The notes beneath the pieces are model-generated. The model was not told where the DNA came from. It was given only the letters and a program-made list of their open reading frames with translations, and searched no databases. Shown here piece after piece: positions 1 to 8,056 of a stretch of 64,000 nucleotides of DNA (within the stretch, counting starts at the first letter, position 1; every line of letters begins with the position of its first letter). The translations under genes were made by a program, and so were the position numbers. The DNA is from UBA5066 sp048500275 (GTDB lineage Bacteria > Acidobacteriota > Thermoanaerobaculia > UBA5066), in contig JASNYI010000001.1 of assembly GCA_048500275.1 (NCBI GenBank), positions 434,001 through 498,000 on the forward strand, written 5' to 3'.

Positions 1-2
1 AG

Positions 3-782
3 GGGGCCGAGCTCGAGGCGGTCGTCTGCCACGAGCTCCTCCACGTCCGGCGCCGGGACGCGTGGGCCGTCCTCCTCGAGGAGGGCGCACGCGCTCTCCT
101 CTGGGCGCAGCCCGCGGCCTGGGGCGTCCTCTCCGAGATCGCCCTCGCGCGCGAGGAGGCGGTCGACCGTGCCGTCGTCGCCTCCACCGGCACGCGGCGC
201 CCCTACCTCCGCGCCCTCACCCTCCTCGCCCTCCGCGACGCCGGGGCTCCCGTCGCCGCGCTCCCCTTCCATCCCCGCAGCCACCTCCACCGGAGGGTGG
301 CGCGTCTCGTGAAGGAGGCCCCGATGTCCCGAACCCGTCTCGTCCTCGCCACCGCAGGCGCCGCCGCCCTGATCCTCCTCGTCGGCGCCGCCGCCGCCAG
401 CGCGTTTCCACTCGGTGTCGGCCCCTCCCCCGCGGCGCCGGCCGTGAGCGTCCCCCACGAGCCCGGAAACGCCGCCCCCGCCGGCAAGGACGAGGTCCTT
501 AAGGTCGGAGGCGAGGTGAAGGAGCCGGTCGTGAAGAACCGCGTCGCGCCGGCCTACCCGGAGGAAGCCCGCAAGAACAAGGTCCAGGGGAGCGTCATCC
601 TCTCGGTCGTCGTCGACGGGAAGGGGAACGTCGCAAAGGTCGAGACGGTCGAGTCGCCCGACCCGATGCTCGCCGAGGCGGCCATCGAGGCCGTGAAGAA
701 GTGGACCTACGAGCCGGCGACGCTGAAGGGGAAGCCGGTGAAGGTCCAGATGAAGGTGACGGTCACCTTCAAGCTCCAGTAA
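3..782 (+). CDS. M56 family metallopeptidase fused to a TonB C-terminal domain (5' partial)
   Basis: The reading frame is open from the left window edge to the TAA at 780-782, so the gene starts upstream. Early in the frame is a zinc-protease motif, CHELLHVRRRDAW (HExxH), as in BlaR1/M56 membrane peptidases. A hydrophobic segment rich in Ala/Leu/Val at about 340-400 is a transmembrane helix. The last ~95 residues form a TonB C-terminal domain (APAYPEEARKNKVQGSV, later WTYEPATLKGKPV). M56-TonB fusions are known in Acidobacteriota-type genomes and are thought to couple a signalling protease to a periplasmic TonB-like module. An internal GTG at 297 could suggest a short stand-alone TonB protein, but the continuous frame through the HExxH motif argues for one fusion protein. 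The substrate is unknown. Confidence 0.85.
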   Translation, partial: GAELEAVVCHELLHVRRRDAWAVLLEEGARALLWAQPAAWGVLSEIALAREEAVDRAVVASTGTRRPYLRALTLLALRDAGAPVAALPFHPRSHLHRRVARLVKEAPMSRTRLVLATAGAAALILLVGAAAASAFPLGVGPSPAAPAVSVPHEPGNAAPAGKDEVLKVGGEVKEPVVKNRVAPAYPEEARKNKVQGSVILSVVVDGKGNVAKVETVESPDPMLAEAAIEAVKKWTYEPATLKGKPVKVQMKVTVTFKLQ

Positions 783-805
783 AGGTCCTTTACGAGCAGC
801 TCCCC

Positions 806-839
806 GCGCGACCCGGCGCCCCGAGGCGCCGGGTCGCGC
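806..839 (+). terminator. Strong hairpin terminator after the M56-TonB gene
   Basis: A perfect 15-base-pair inverted repeat (806-820 with 825-839) encloses a 4-base CCGA loop, 24 bases after the TAA stop. A weak T-containing tract (gtcttcc) follows. It separates the TonB gene from the SUF promoter. Confidence 0.75.
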
Positions 840-861
840 CGTCTTCCGGTACCCCGTTCTC

Positions 862-891
862 TTGACACCTGCCGGGATCCGGCAATACAGT
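862..891 (+). promoter_or_regulatory. SUF operon promoter (-35 TTGACA, -10 TACAGT)
   Basis: A consensus -35 TTGACA lies at 862-867. With an 18-base spacer, TACAGT at 886-891 is the best -10. The -10 overlaps the palindrome at 887-896, and the next gene (Rrf2 regulator) starts at 956, giving a leader of about 58 bases. Confidence 0.6.
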
Positions 892-896
892 ACTGT
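887..896. promoter_or_regulatory. Perfect 10-bp palindrome over the -10 of the SUF promoter, probable Rrf2 operator
   Basis: The sequence acagtactgt is its own reverse complement and covers the -10 element. Rrf2/IscR-type regulators are dimers that bind palindromes in the promoters of their own fes/suf operons, so autoregulation of the adjacent Rrf2 gene is the likely role. The extent of the operator outside the 10-bp core is not clear. Confidence 0.5.
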
Positions 897-902
897 CGTA
901 GT

Positions 903-929
903 CCTAATTGAGCCACCGTCTCGATTAGG
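903..929 (+). promoter_or_regulatory. Inverted repeat in the SUF leader (second operator or RNA hairpin)
   Basis: Arms cctaattgag (903-912) and ctcgattagg (920-929) pair at 9 of 10 positions around a 7-base loop. It lies downstream of the predicted start of transcription, so it could be a second dimer site for the Rrf2 regulator or a leader hairpin. Confidence 0.45.
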
Positions 930-955
930 GCGGGGGACGGGAAGACGAAACAGCC

Positions 956-1426
956 ATGATCCGGATGAACAAGCTGACCGACTACGGGGTCGTCCTCCTG
1001 ACGACGTTCGCCCGCGAGCCGGGGCTGGGAATCAGCGCCCGAGAGCTCTCGACGCGGACGGGGATCCCCCTGCCGACCGTCGTCAAGCTCCTCAAGACCC
1101 TCCTGAAAGCCGGGCTTCTCGTCTCCCAGCGAGGGACCAAGGGGGGCTACGCGTTGTCGAGGCGGCCCGAGGAGGTCCCCGTCGCGGAGGTCATAGAGGC
1201 GCTCGAGGGGCCGCTCGCCATCACCGAGTGCAGCATGCCCGGGACGTGCGAGCACGAACGCCGATGCGTGGCGAGGCCGAACTGGGCCGCGGTGAACGAC
1301 GTCATCCGGCAGTCCCTCTCGAAGCTGACGCTCGCCGAGATGACGCGGCCCGCCCCGTCCCGGCCGGCGAGCCCCGCCCCGCTCCTCCCGTCGACCGAGT
1401 CCCAGACCAGGAGCACCGCACCATGA
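956..1426 (+). CDS. Rrf2/IscR-family regulator of the SUF operon
   Basis: A 156-residue winged-helix regulator. The N-terminus has the Rrf2 DNA-binding pattern (MNKLTDYGVVLLTTFA, then TGIPLPTVVKLLKTL and the wing QRGTKGGYAL). Three cysteines at residues 92, 98 and 104 have the CX5CX5C spacing of IscR, where they hold a [2Fe-2S] cluster. The last ~35 residues are Pro/Ser-rich and likely disordered. ATG start 956. The stop TGA overlaps the sufB start (ATGA). Being first in the suf operon behind a palindromic promoter, it most probably represses the operon when cluster supply is sufficient. Confidence 0.88.
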   Translation: MIRMNKLTDYGVVLLTTFAREPGLGISARELSTRTGIPLPTVVKLLKTLLKAGLLVSQRGTKGGYALSRRPEEVPVAEVIEALEGPLAITECSMPGTCEHERRCVARPNWAAVNDVIRQSLSKLTLAEMTRPAPSRPASPAPLLPSTESQTRSTAP

Positions 1427-2868
1427 GCTCGAACGAAGTCCTCTCCGAGCTGACGAGCCAGGAGTACCGTCACGGTTTCGTCACCGACGTCGAGTCGGAG
1501 GTCTTCCGCCCCGGTCTCGACGAGGAGATCGTCGCGGCCATCTCGGCGAAGAAGAAGGAGCCGCAGTGGCTCCTCGACTGGCGCCTGAAGGCCTACCGGC
1601 ACTGGCTCGGAATGACCGAGCCGAAGTGGGCCAAGGTCTCGTACCCGCCCATCGACTACCAGGCGATCCGCTACTACGCCGCGCCGAAGTCGAAGGGGGA
1701 CGGCCCGAAGAGCCTCGCTGACGTCGACCCCGAGCTCCTCCGGACGTACGAAAAGCTCGGCGTCCCTCTCGAGGAGCGGGCGATCCTCGCGGGCGTCGCC
1801 GTCGACGCCGTCTTCGACAGCGTCTCCGTGGCGACGACGTTCCGCGAGAGCCTCGCGAAGGTCGGCGTGATCTTCTGCTCGTTCTCCGAGGCCGTGCACG
1901 AGCACCCGGAGCTGGTGAGGAAGTACCTCGGCTCCGTCGTCCCCTACACCGACAACTTCTTCGCGACGCTCAACTCGGCCGTCTTCTCGGACGGCTCCTT
2001 CTGCTTCGTGCCGAAGGGCGTCCGCTGCCCGATGGAGCTCTCGACCTACTTCCGGATCAACCAGCCCGACACGGGGCAGTTCGAGCGGACGCTCATCGTC
2101 GCCGAGGAAGGGGCCTCGGTCTCCTACCTCGAGGGGTGCACCGCCCCGAAGCGCGACACGAACCAGCTCCACGCCGCCGTCGTCGAGCTCGTCGCGCTCG
2201 ACGACGCGAGGATCAAGTACTCCACCGTCCAGAACTGGTACCCCGGCGACAAGGACGGCAAGGGGGGCATCTACAACTTCGTCACGAAGCGCGGCAAGTG
2301 CGCCGGCCGCCGCTCGAAGATCTCCTGGACGCAGGTGGAGACCGGTTCCTCGATCACCTGGAAGTACCCCAGCTGCGTCCTCCTCGGCGACGACTCCGTC
2401 GGCGAGTTCTACTCGGTGGCCCTCGCGAACAACTTCCAGCAGGCCGACACCGGCACGAAGATGATCCACATCGGGAAGAACACCCGGTCGACGATCGTCT
2501 CCAAGGGCATCTCCGCCGGCCACGGCCAGAACACCTACCGGGGCGGCGTCTCGATCGCGAAGTCGGCGGTCGGCGCCCGGAACTACTCCCAGTGCGACTC
2601 GCTCCTCCTCGGAGACAAGTGCGGGGCGCACACCTTCCCCTACCTCGATGTGAAGACCTCGACCGCGATGATCGAGCACGAGGCCTCGACGTCGAAGATC
2701 GGGGAGGACCAGCTCTTCTACTGCCGCCAGCGGGGCCTGACGAACGAGGACGCCGTCTCCCTCATCGTCAACGGCTTCGCCAAGAGAGTCATCAGGGAGC
2801 TCCCGATGGAGTTCGCCGTCGAGGCGACGAAACTCCTCGGCGTGAGCCTCGAAGGAAGCGTGGGTTGA
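1423..2868 (+). CDS. sufB: Fe-S cluster assembly protein SufB
   Basis: A 481-residue protein, the usual SufB length, read from the ATG at 1423 that overlaps the regulator's stop. Family signatures include VEAxx-type SufBD core sequence such as FRINQPDTGQFERTLIVA, EGCTAPKRDTNQLHAAVVEL, the KRGKC region and the C-terminal SQCDSLLLGDKCGAHTFPY and HEASTSKIGEDQLFYC stretches. SufB forms the scaffold of the cytoplasmic SufBC2D complex on which [Fe-S] clusters are built with sulfur from SufS/SufU. The frame is open upstream to 862, but the region before 1423 encodes the Rrf2 protein in another frame. Confidence 0.97.
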   Translation: MSSNEVLSELTSQEYRHGFVTDVESEVFRPGLDEEIVAAISAKKKEPQWLLDWRLKAYRHWLGMTEPKWAKVSYPPIDYQAIRYYAAPKSKGDGPKSLADVDPELLRTYEKLGVPLEERAILAGVAVDAVFDSVSVATTFRESLAKVGVIFCSFSEAVHEHPELVRKYLGSVVPYTDNFFATLNSAVFSDGSFCFVPKGVRCPMELSTYFRINQPDTGQFERTLIVAEEGASVSYLEGCTAPKRDTNQLHAAVVELVALDDARIKYSTVQNWYPGDKDGKGGIYNFVTKRGKCAGRRSKISWTQVETGSSITWKYPSCVLLGDDSVGEFYSVALANNFQQADTGTKMIHIGKNTRSTIVSKGISAGHGQNTYRGGVSIAKSAVGARNYSQCDSLLLGDKCGAHTFPYLDVKTSTAMIEHEASTSKIGEDQLFYCRQRGLTNEDAVSLIVNGFAKRVIRELPMEFAVEATKLLGVSLEGSVG

Positions 2869-2870
2869 AC

Positions 2871-3659
2871 GTGACGACGACGATCCTCCAGATCCGAAAC
2901 CTTAAAGCCCGCATCGCCGAGGACGGCACCGAGATCCTCAAAGGGGTCGACCTGACCGTCAACGCGGGCGAGGTGCACGCCATCATGGGGCCCAACGGCT
3001 CCGGCAAGAGCACGCTGGCCCACGTCCTCGCGGGCCGCGACGGCTACGAGGTGACGGACGGCTCCGTCCTCTACAGGGGGCGGGACCTCCTCGCCATGCC
3101 CCCCGAGGACCGCGCGCGCGAGGGGGTCTTCCTCTCGTTCCAGTACCCGGTCGAGATCCCGGGCGTGGCCAACACCTACTTCCTCCGGATGGCCCTGAAC
3201 GCCCAGCGCAAGCACCGCGGCCTCCCCGAGATCGACGCGATGGACTTCCTCTCGCTCGTCGAGGAGAAGGCGAAGCTCGTCGAGATGGAGGACGCGCTCC
3301 TCTCGCGAAACGTGAACGAGGGCTTCTCGGGAGGCGAGAAGAAGAGGAACGAGATCTTCCAGATGGCGGTCCTCGACCCGACCCTCGCGATCCTCGACGA
3401 GACCGACTCCGGCCTCGACATCGACGCGCTGCGCGTCGTCGCCTCCGGCGTCAACTCGCTCCGCTCGGCGGAACGTTCGATGCTCCTGATCACCCACTAC
3501 CAGCGGCTCCTCAACTACATCTCCCCCGACGTCATCCACGTCCTCTCGGAAGGCCGGATCGTCCGCTCGGGCGACAAGTCGCTCGCGCTCCTCCTCGAGG
3601 AGAAGGGCTACGGCTGGCTGGAGGAGGAGGCGTCGGTCGAAGCCGGGACGGCGTCTTGA
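2871..3659 (+). CDS. sufC: Fe-S cluster assembly ATPase SufC
   Basis: A 262-residue ABC-type ATPase. It has Walker A GPNGSGKST, the family-specific VHAIMGPNGSGKS/YEVTDGSV pattern, Q-loop FQYPVEIPGV, signature GFSGGEKKRNEI, Walker B LAILDETDSGLDIDAL and the switch His in LLITHYQRLLNY. SufC powers the SufBC2D scaffold complex. The start is uncertain: GTG 2871 gives a normal N-terminus, while TTG 2865 would overlap the sufB stop (TTGA) exactly as sufD overlaps sufC, and sits at a better distance from the GAAGGAAG ribosome site at 2851-2858. Confidence 0.95.
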   Translation: MTTTILQIRNLKARIAEDGTEILKGVDLTVNAGEVHAIMGPNGSGKSTLAHVLAGRDGYEVTDGSVLYRGRDLLAMPPEDRAREGVFLSFQYPVEIPGVANTYFLRMALNAQRKHRGLPEIDAMDFLSLVEEKAKLVEMEDALLSRNVNEGFSGGEKKRNEIFQMAVLDPTLAILDETDSGLDIDALRVVASGVNSLRSAERSMLLITHYQRLLNYISPDVIHVLSEGRIVRSGDKSLALLLEEKGYGWLEEEASVEAGTAS

Positions 3660-5059
3660 GCGCGACGGCCCCCGCCCCGACTCTCGCGACGGCCCTCTCG
3701 GAGGGCCTCGACGCGGCCCTCGAGCGGGCCCGCGCCTTCGCTGCCTCCGAGGCCGGGGAGAGCCCGCTCTTCGCGCAGAACCTCCGGCGCGACGGCCTCG
3801 AGGCGCTCGGCAGGCTCGGCCTCCCGGGCCCCTCCGCCGAGGAGTGGCGCTACACGAGCGTCTCGACGCTCGCGCGGCGCCTGCCGGGCCTCGTCCGCGC
3901 CGACGCGGGGCGCCGCGCAGGCCCGGCCGCTTCCGCGGCGAGCCTCGCCGCCCACGCCGCGCTCGCATCCCTCGGCCCCCTCGGGGTCTCCGGACGCCGG
4001 AGCCACCAGCTCGTTTTCGTGAACGGGCGCCTCGAACCGGCGCTCTCCCTCTTCGACGGCCTCCCGGCCGGCGTCTCCTTCGACGCGTTCTCGCGCCTCT
4101 TCCCGTCCCCGCCCGAGCTCCTCGAGAAGCGGCTCGGCCTCCTGCGCGGGCACCTCGCGCACCCCTTCGTCGCGATGAACGCCGCCTTCCTCGCCGACGG
4201 CGCCTTCGTCCACGTCCCCGACGGCGTCGTCCTCCCGGCCCCCCTCCTCGTCGTCCACGTCGCCGACGGGAGCGGAGGACCGACGGCGTCCCACCCGCGC
4301 GTCCTCGTCTCCCTCGGGGAGAACGCGCAGGCGACGGTCGTCGAGGCGTACTGCGGCACGGGCGAGGCGTTCGTGAACCCGGTCACCGAGATCTACCTCG
4401 GTCCTCACGCCCACCTCGACCACACGACGCTTCAGGAGGAATCCCCGGAGGCGTACCACGTCGGGACGGCCGAGGCTCACCTCGCCCCCGGAGCGCAGCT
4501 CTTCGGACACCTCCTCTCCGTGGGAGGCAGGCTCGTGCGAAACGAGCTGGCCGTCCGCCTCCACGGCGACGGCGCCGGGGCGACGCTCGACGGCCTCTTC
4601 CTGGCACGGGACGGGCAGAGCGTCGACAACCACACCCTCGTCGACCACGCGCGGCCGCACGGCGGGAGCCAGCAGAACTACCGGGGAATCCTCGACGGGA
4701 GCGCCCGCGGCGCCTTCGACGGCAAGGTGATCGTCCGCCCCGCGGCGGCCTTCACGAACGCCCACCAGAAGAACCGCAACCTCCTCCTCTCCGACACGGC
4801 CCGCGTCGACGCCAAGCCGCAGCTCGAGATCTACAACAACGACGTGAAGTGCACCCACGGATCGGCCACCGGCCGCCTCGACGCCGACGCCCTCTTCTAC
4901 CTCCGCTCCCGCGGCTTCTCCGTGGAGGAGGCGCGAAGCGTCCTGACGCTCGCCTTCGCGAGCGAGATCGTCGACCGCGTCCCGCTCGAGCCGCTCAAGA
5001 CCCACCTCACCGAACGCGTCCTGGGATGGCTCGGCGGAAACGCCCCGGAGGCGCTGTGA
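3656..5059 (+). CDS. sufD: Fe-S cluster assembly protein SufD
   Basis: A 467-residue SufB paralogue, subunit of the SufBC2D scaffold. The N-terminal half carries the EEWRYTSVSTLARR motif typical of SufD. The C-terminal SufBD core includes VDNHTLVDHARPHGGSQQNY, GKVIVRPAAAFTNAHQKN and EIYNNDVKCTHGSATGRLD, with the conserved His near KCTHG. Translation starts at TTG 3656, which overlaps the sufC stop (TTGA). The 3' end overlaps sufS as GTGA. Confidence 0.95.
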   Translation: MSATAPAPTLATALSEGLDAALERARAFAASEAGESPLFAQNLRRDGLEALGRLGLPGPSAEEWRYTSVSTLARRLPGLVRADAGRRAGPAASAASLAAHAALASLGPLGVSGRRSHQLVFVNGRLEPALSLFDGLPAGVSFDAFSRLFPSPPELLEKRLGLLRGHLAHPFVAMNAAFLADGAFVHVPDGVVLPAPLLVVHVADGSGGPTASHPRVLVSLGENAQATVVEAYCGTGEAFVNPVTEIYLGPHAHLDHTTLQEESPEAYHVGTAEAHLAPGAQLFGHLLSVGGRLVRNELAVRLHGDGAGATLDGLFLARDGQSVDNHTLVDHARPHGGSQQNYRGILDGSARGAFDGKVIVRPAAAFTNAHQKNRNLLLSDTARVDAKPQLEIYNNDVKCTHGSATGRLDADALFYLRSRGFSVEEARSVLTLAFASEIVDRVPLEPLKTHLTERVLGWLGGNAPEAL

Positions 5060-6303
5060 CGACCGCCGCCGCACCGGCCACGGCCTTCGACGTCGAGGCC
5101 GCGAGGCGCGACTTCCCGCTCCTCTCGCGGGAGACGCGCGGCCGCCCTCTCGTCTACCTCGACAGCGCCAACACGACCCAGAAGCCCGAGGCGGTGATCC
5201 GCGCCTCCGACCGCTTCTACCGCGAGACGAACGCGAACGTCCACCGCTCCACCTACCGCCTCTCCGAGGAGGCGACGGCGGCCTACGAGGGCGCCCGCGA
5301 GACCGTGAGGCGCTTCCTGAACGCCCGCTCGACCCGCGAGGTCGTCTTCACGCGCGGCACGACCGAGTCGATCAACCTCCTCGCGTCGAGCTTCGGCCAG
5401 ACGTTCGTGAAGGCGGGCGACGAGATCCTGATCACCGGGATGGAGCACCACTCGAACATCGTCCCGTGGCAGCTCCTCTGCGAGCGGACCGGCGCGAAGC
5501 TCCGTGTGATCCCGATCGACGACCGCGGCGACCTCATCCTCGACGACCTCGACCGCCTCCTCACCGAACGGACGAAGCTCGTCGGCGTCGTCCACGTCTC
5601 CAACGCCCTCGGCACGATCAACCCCGTCCGTGCGCTCGTCGGCTATGCCCACGGCAAGGGGGTCCCGGTCCTCGTCGACGGGGCCCAGTCGATCCCGCAC
5701 CTCGGCGTCGACGTCCAGTCCCTCGACTGCGATTTCCTCGCCTTCTCGGGCCACAAGGTCTACGGCCCGACCGGCATCGGCGTCCTCTACGGCAAGGAGT
5801 CGTGGCTCGCGAACATGCCCCCGTACCAGGGGGGGGGCGACATGATCGCCTCCGTCTCGTTCGAGAAGACGACCTACGCCGAGCTCCCGGCGAAGTTCGA
5901 GGCCGGGACCGGCAACCTCGCCGGCGCCGTCGGCCTCGGCGCGGCCCTCGACTACGTGACGGGGCTGGACCTGCCGCGGATCGCGGCGCACGAGAAGGAC
6001 CTCCTCGACTACGCAACGGTGCGCCTCTCCGAGGTGCCGGGCCTGCGCATCGTCGGCACCGCGAGGGAGAAGGCGAGCGTCGTCTCGTTCGTCCTGGGCG
6101 ACGTCCACCCTCACGACGTCGGGACGATCCTCGACCAGGAGGGCGTCTGCATCCGGACCGGCCACCACTGCGCGCAGCCGGTCATGACCCGCTACGACCT
6201 CCCCGCCACGGCCCGCGCCTCCTTCGGCCTCTACAACACCCGCGAGGAGGTCGACGCGCTCGCCGCCGGCCTCCGGAAGGTCCTCGAGGTATTCGGCGCA
6301 TGA
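5056..6303 (+). CDS. sufS: Cysteine desulfurase SufS
   Basis: A 415-residue PLP enzyme that takes sulfur from cysteine, leaving alanine and an enzyme persulfide. The PLP-binding lysine is in SGHKVYGPTG (K234) and the persulfide cysteine is in RTGHHCAQPVM (C372), the group II desulfurase pattern. The N-terminal DFPLLSRETRGRPLVYLDS and STYRLSEEATAAYE match SufS. GTG start at 5056 overlaps the sufD stop; the end overlaps sufU as ATGA. Pairing with sufU, not sufE, follows the Firmicutes/Actinobacteria-type arrangement. Confidence 0.96.
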   Translation: MTTAAAPATAFDVEAARRDFPLLSRETRGRPLVYLDSANTTQKPEAVIRASDRFYRETNANVHRSTYRLSEEATAAYEGARETVRRFLNARSTREVVFTRGTTESINLLASSFGQTFVKAGDEILITGMEHHSNIVPWQLLCERTGAKLRVIPIDDRGDLILDDLDRLLTERTKLVGVVHVSNALGTINPVRALVGYAHGKGVPVLVDGAQSIPHLGVDVQSLDCDFLAFSGHKVYGPTGIGVLYGKESWLANMPPYQGGGDMIASVSFEKTTYAELPAKFEAGTGNLAGAVGLGAALDYVTGLDLPRIAAHEKDLLDYATVRLSEVPGLRIVGTAREKASVVSFVLGDVHPHDVGTILDQEGVCIRTGHHCAQPVMTRYDLPATARASFGLYNTREEVDALAAGLRKVLEVFGA

Positions 6304-6749
6304 CGGCCCTGACCGACCTCTACCAGGAGGTCATCCTCGACCACAACAAGACGCCCCGGAACTTCCGGGCGATCGAGGGGGCGACCCACTCGGGCCTCGG
6401 CCACAACCCTCTCTGCGGCGACCAGCTGACCCTCTACGTGAAGGTCGAGGACGGCGTCATCCGCGAGATCGGCTTCCAGGGGAAGGGCTGTGCCATCTCG
6501 AAGGCCTCGGCTTCGCTCATGACCGAGGCCGTGAAGGGGAAGACGACGGAGGAGGCCGAGGCCCTCTTCACCCGCTTCCACGACCTCCTCACCGGGCCGC
6601 CCGACGAGAAGGCCGACGCGAAGAGCTTCGGCAAGCTCGCCGTCTTCTCCGGAGTCCGCGAGTTCCCCGTCCGCGTCAAGTGCGCGACGCTCGCCTGGCA
6701 CACGCTCCACTCGGCCCTCGCCGGCGGCGCGCCCGCATCCACGGAGTAA
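6300..6749 (+). CDS. sufU: SufU-type sulfur transfer protein
   Basis: A 149-residue U-type protein. It has the three expected cysteines, in HNPLCGDQ, GKGCAISKAS and RVKCATLAWH, and the SufU-specific insert between the second and third cysteine. The N-terminal LYQEVILDHNKTPRNF is diagnostic. SufU accepts the persulfide sulfur from SufS, usually through a zinc site formed by these cysteines and an aspartate. ATG 6300 overlaps the sufS stop. Confidence 0.95.
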   Translation: MTALTDLYQEVILDHNKTPRNFRAIEGATHSGLGHNPLCGDQLTLYVKVEDGVIREIGFQGKGCAISKASASLMTEAVKGKTTEEAEALFTRFHDLLTGPPDEKADAKSFGKLAVFSGVREFPVRVKCATLAWHTLHSALAGGAPASTE

Positions 6750-6753
6750 CGCC

Positions 6754-7095
6754 ATGTCCGTCGCGCTGCCCGAGCCCACCCTCCCCACCCCCGGCGCCGA
6801 CCTCGAGCAGAAGGTCGTCGGGGCGCTGAAGAAGATCTACGACCCCGAGATCCCCGTGAACATCCACGACCTCGGACTCATCTACTCGGTCAACATCGCC
6901 GACGCCGGCTCCGTCCAGGTGACGATGACCCTCACCGCCCCTGCCTGCCCCGTCGCCGGGACCCTCCCCGGAGAGGTCGAGCGCGCGGTGAGGTCGGTCG
7001 ACGGCGTCTCCGACGCCAGGGTCGAGCTCGTCTGGGACCCGCCCTGGAACCCCGGGATGATGTCGAAGATGGCCCGGGTCATGCTGGGGATGTGA
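6754..7095 (+). CDS. sufT: SufT / MIP18-family (DUF59) Fe-S maturation protein
   Basis: A 113-residue DUF59 protein. It shows the family motifs DPEIPVNIHDLGLIY, LTAPACPVAG with the conserved cysteine, and the C-terminal VWDPPWNPGMMS. SufT helps mature [4Fe-4S] proteins, particularly when Fe-S demand is high. ATG start 4 bases after sufU; the stop overlaps the next small gene (GTGA). It closes the recognisable SUF genes of the operon. Confidence 0.93.
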   Translation: MSVALPEPTLPTPGADLEQKVVGALKKIYDPEIPVNIHDLGLIYSVNIADAGSVQVTMTLTAPACPVAGTLPGEVERAVRSVDGVSDARVELVWDPPWNPGMMSKMARVMLGM

Positions 7096-7346
7096 CCGTG
7101 GCCCTCGCCGACGGCCTCCGCGAGTACATGACGCGCGACTGGGCGGCGGTGAGGGAGTCGAAGGAATGTTACTGGTCCGAGGAGCTGTCCGCCGCTGATC
7201 GGATCCGACTCGCCGAATCCCTCCGATTGTCGGTCCTCGCGGCGACTCCCGCGTGGCCGTCCGAAGAGGACCGCGTCGACGACCTTGACGCTCACGAGCA
7301 CCTTGCCGGGAAGATCCGTCGTGCCGGAACTGCCCGCCCCCGCTGA
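7092..7346 (+). CDS. Small hypothetical protein paired with a nucleotidyltransferase
   Basis: 84 residues, not recognised. It is mostly helical and charged (LREYMTRDWAAVRESKECYW, then SAADRIRLAESLRLSVLA). It starts with GTG 7092 overlapping the sufT stop and runs 26 bases into the next gene, so the two are probably translated together. A small helical partner directly upstream of a nucleotidyltransferase resembles toxin-antitoxin type pairs, but that is inference; attachment to the SUF transcript may simply reflect read-through. Confidence 0.6.
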   Translation: MTVALADGLREYMTRDWAAVRESKECYWSEELSAADRIRLAESLRLSVLAATPAWPSEEDRVDDLDAHEHLAGKIRRAGTARPR

Positions 7347-7938
7347 CCTCCTCCGCGATCTCGCCGGCGTCCTCTCGCGCTGGGGCGGCCGGTGGTTCCT
7401 CTTCGGAGCGCAGGCCGTGAACGTCTGGGGTTCTCCCCGGCTGACGGCGGACGTCGACGTGACGGTATTCCTCACGCCCAGGGCCCCGGCCGAATTCGTC
7501 CACGACATGGACCACTCCGGATTCGGCCTGCGCGTCGACGACGTCGACGAGTTCGTGGCCCGGACGTCCGTCCTTCCCTTCGTCCACCGGCGCACGAGAA
7601 TGCCCCTCGACGTCGTTCTCGCCGGGTCAGGCCTCGAAGAGCAGTTTGCGAATCGCGCACGACAGGTGGACATCGGAGGCCTCGAGGTCCCCGTCCTTTC
7701 CCCCGAGGACCTCCTCGTCGCGAAGATCCTCGCGAGTCGGGCCAAGGACCTGGAGGACGTGGCGGGCATCCTTCGTGCCCGGAGAGGCTCCCTTGACCTC
7801 GGCCTCGTCCGATCGCTCCTCGTCGACCTCGAAGAGGCCCTCGGGCAGAGCGACCTCGTTCCCGCGCTCGAACGGTTGCTCGCGGAGAAAGAGCGCTCGA
7901 GACGGGCGCGGGGCCGGACCGCCCGACCTCGAGCGTAG
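7321..7938 (+). CDS. Nucleotidyltransferase (AbiEii/MNT-like fold)
   Basis: 205 residues from GTG 7321; a TTG at 7285 is an alternative. The N-terminal half has the nucleotidyltransferase core: FLFGAQAVNVWGSPRLTADV followed by DV, that is the GA-AV-WG-R-T-DVDV pattern with paired metal-binding aspartates, and later PLDVVLAGSGLEEQF. The segment PVLSPEDLLVAKILASRAKD is typical of this family, which includes the toxin half of several toxin-antitoxin and abortive-infection systems. No HEPN partner is visible; the upstream 84-residue protein is the natural candidate partner. Confidence 0.75.
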   Translation: MPELPAPADLLRDLAGVLSRWGGRWFLFGAQAVNVWGSPRLTADVDVTVFLTPRAPAEFVHDMDHSGFGLRVDDVDEFVARTSVLPFVHRRTRMPLDVVLAGSGLEEQFANRARQVDIGGLEVPVLSPEDLLVAKILASRAKDLEDVAGILRARRGSLDLGLVRSLLVDLEEALGQSDLVPALERLLAEKERSRRARGRTARPRA

Positions 7939-8038
7939 GCGGCCTCCGCCAGACTCGGAGAGGGGCGCCCCAGGAATCGCGGGGGATACGGAACCCCCGG
8001 CTCGAGTTCAAACCGGAACCGGGTCGCCCTCTTCCGGG

Positions 8039-8056
8039 AGCCCCTCGAACGGGGCT
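8039..8056. terminator. Small GC hairpin downstream of the SUF-nucleotidyltransferase operon
   Basis: AGCCCC (8039-8044) pairs perfectly with GGGGCT (8051-8056) around a 6-base loop, about 100 bases after the last plus-strand stop. There is no T-tract, so a terminator role is only possible. Confidence 0.25.

Noticed and set aside
1147..2679. Long open frame on the minus strand opposite the Rrf2 gene and sufB (and similar long antisense frames across the window)
   Set aside because: High GC content leaves antisense frames open. The translation is Arg/Val/Asp-biased, has no family motifs and lies fully opposite well-recognised genes.
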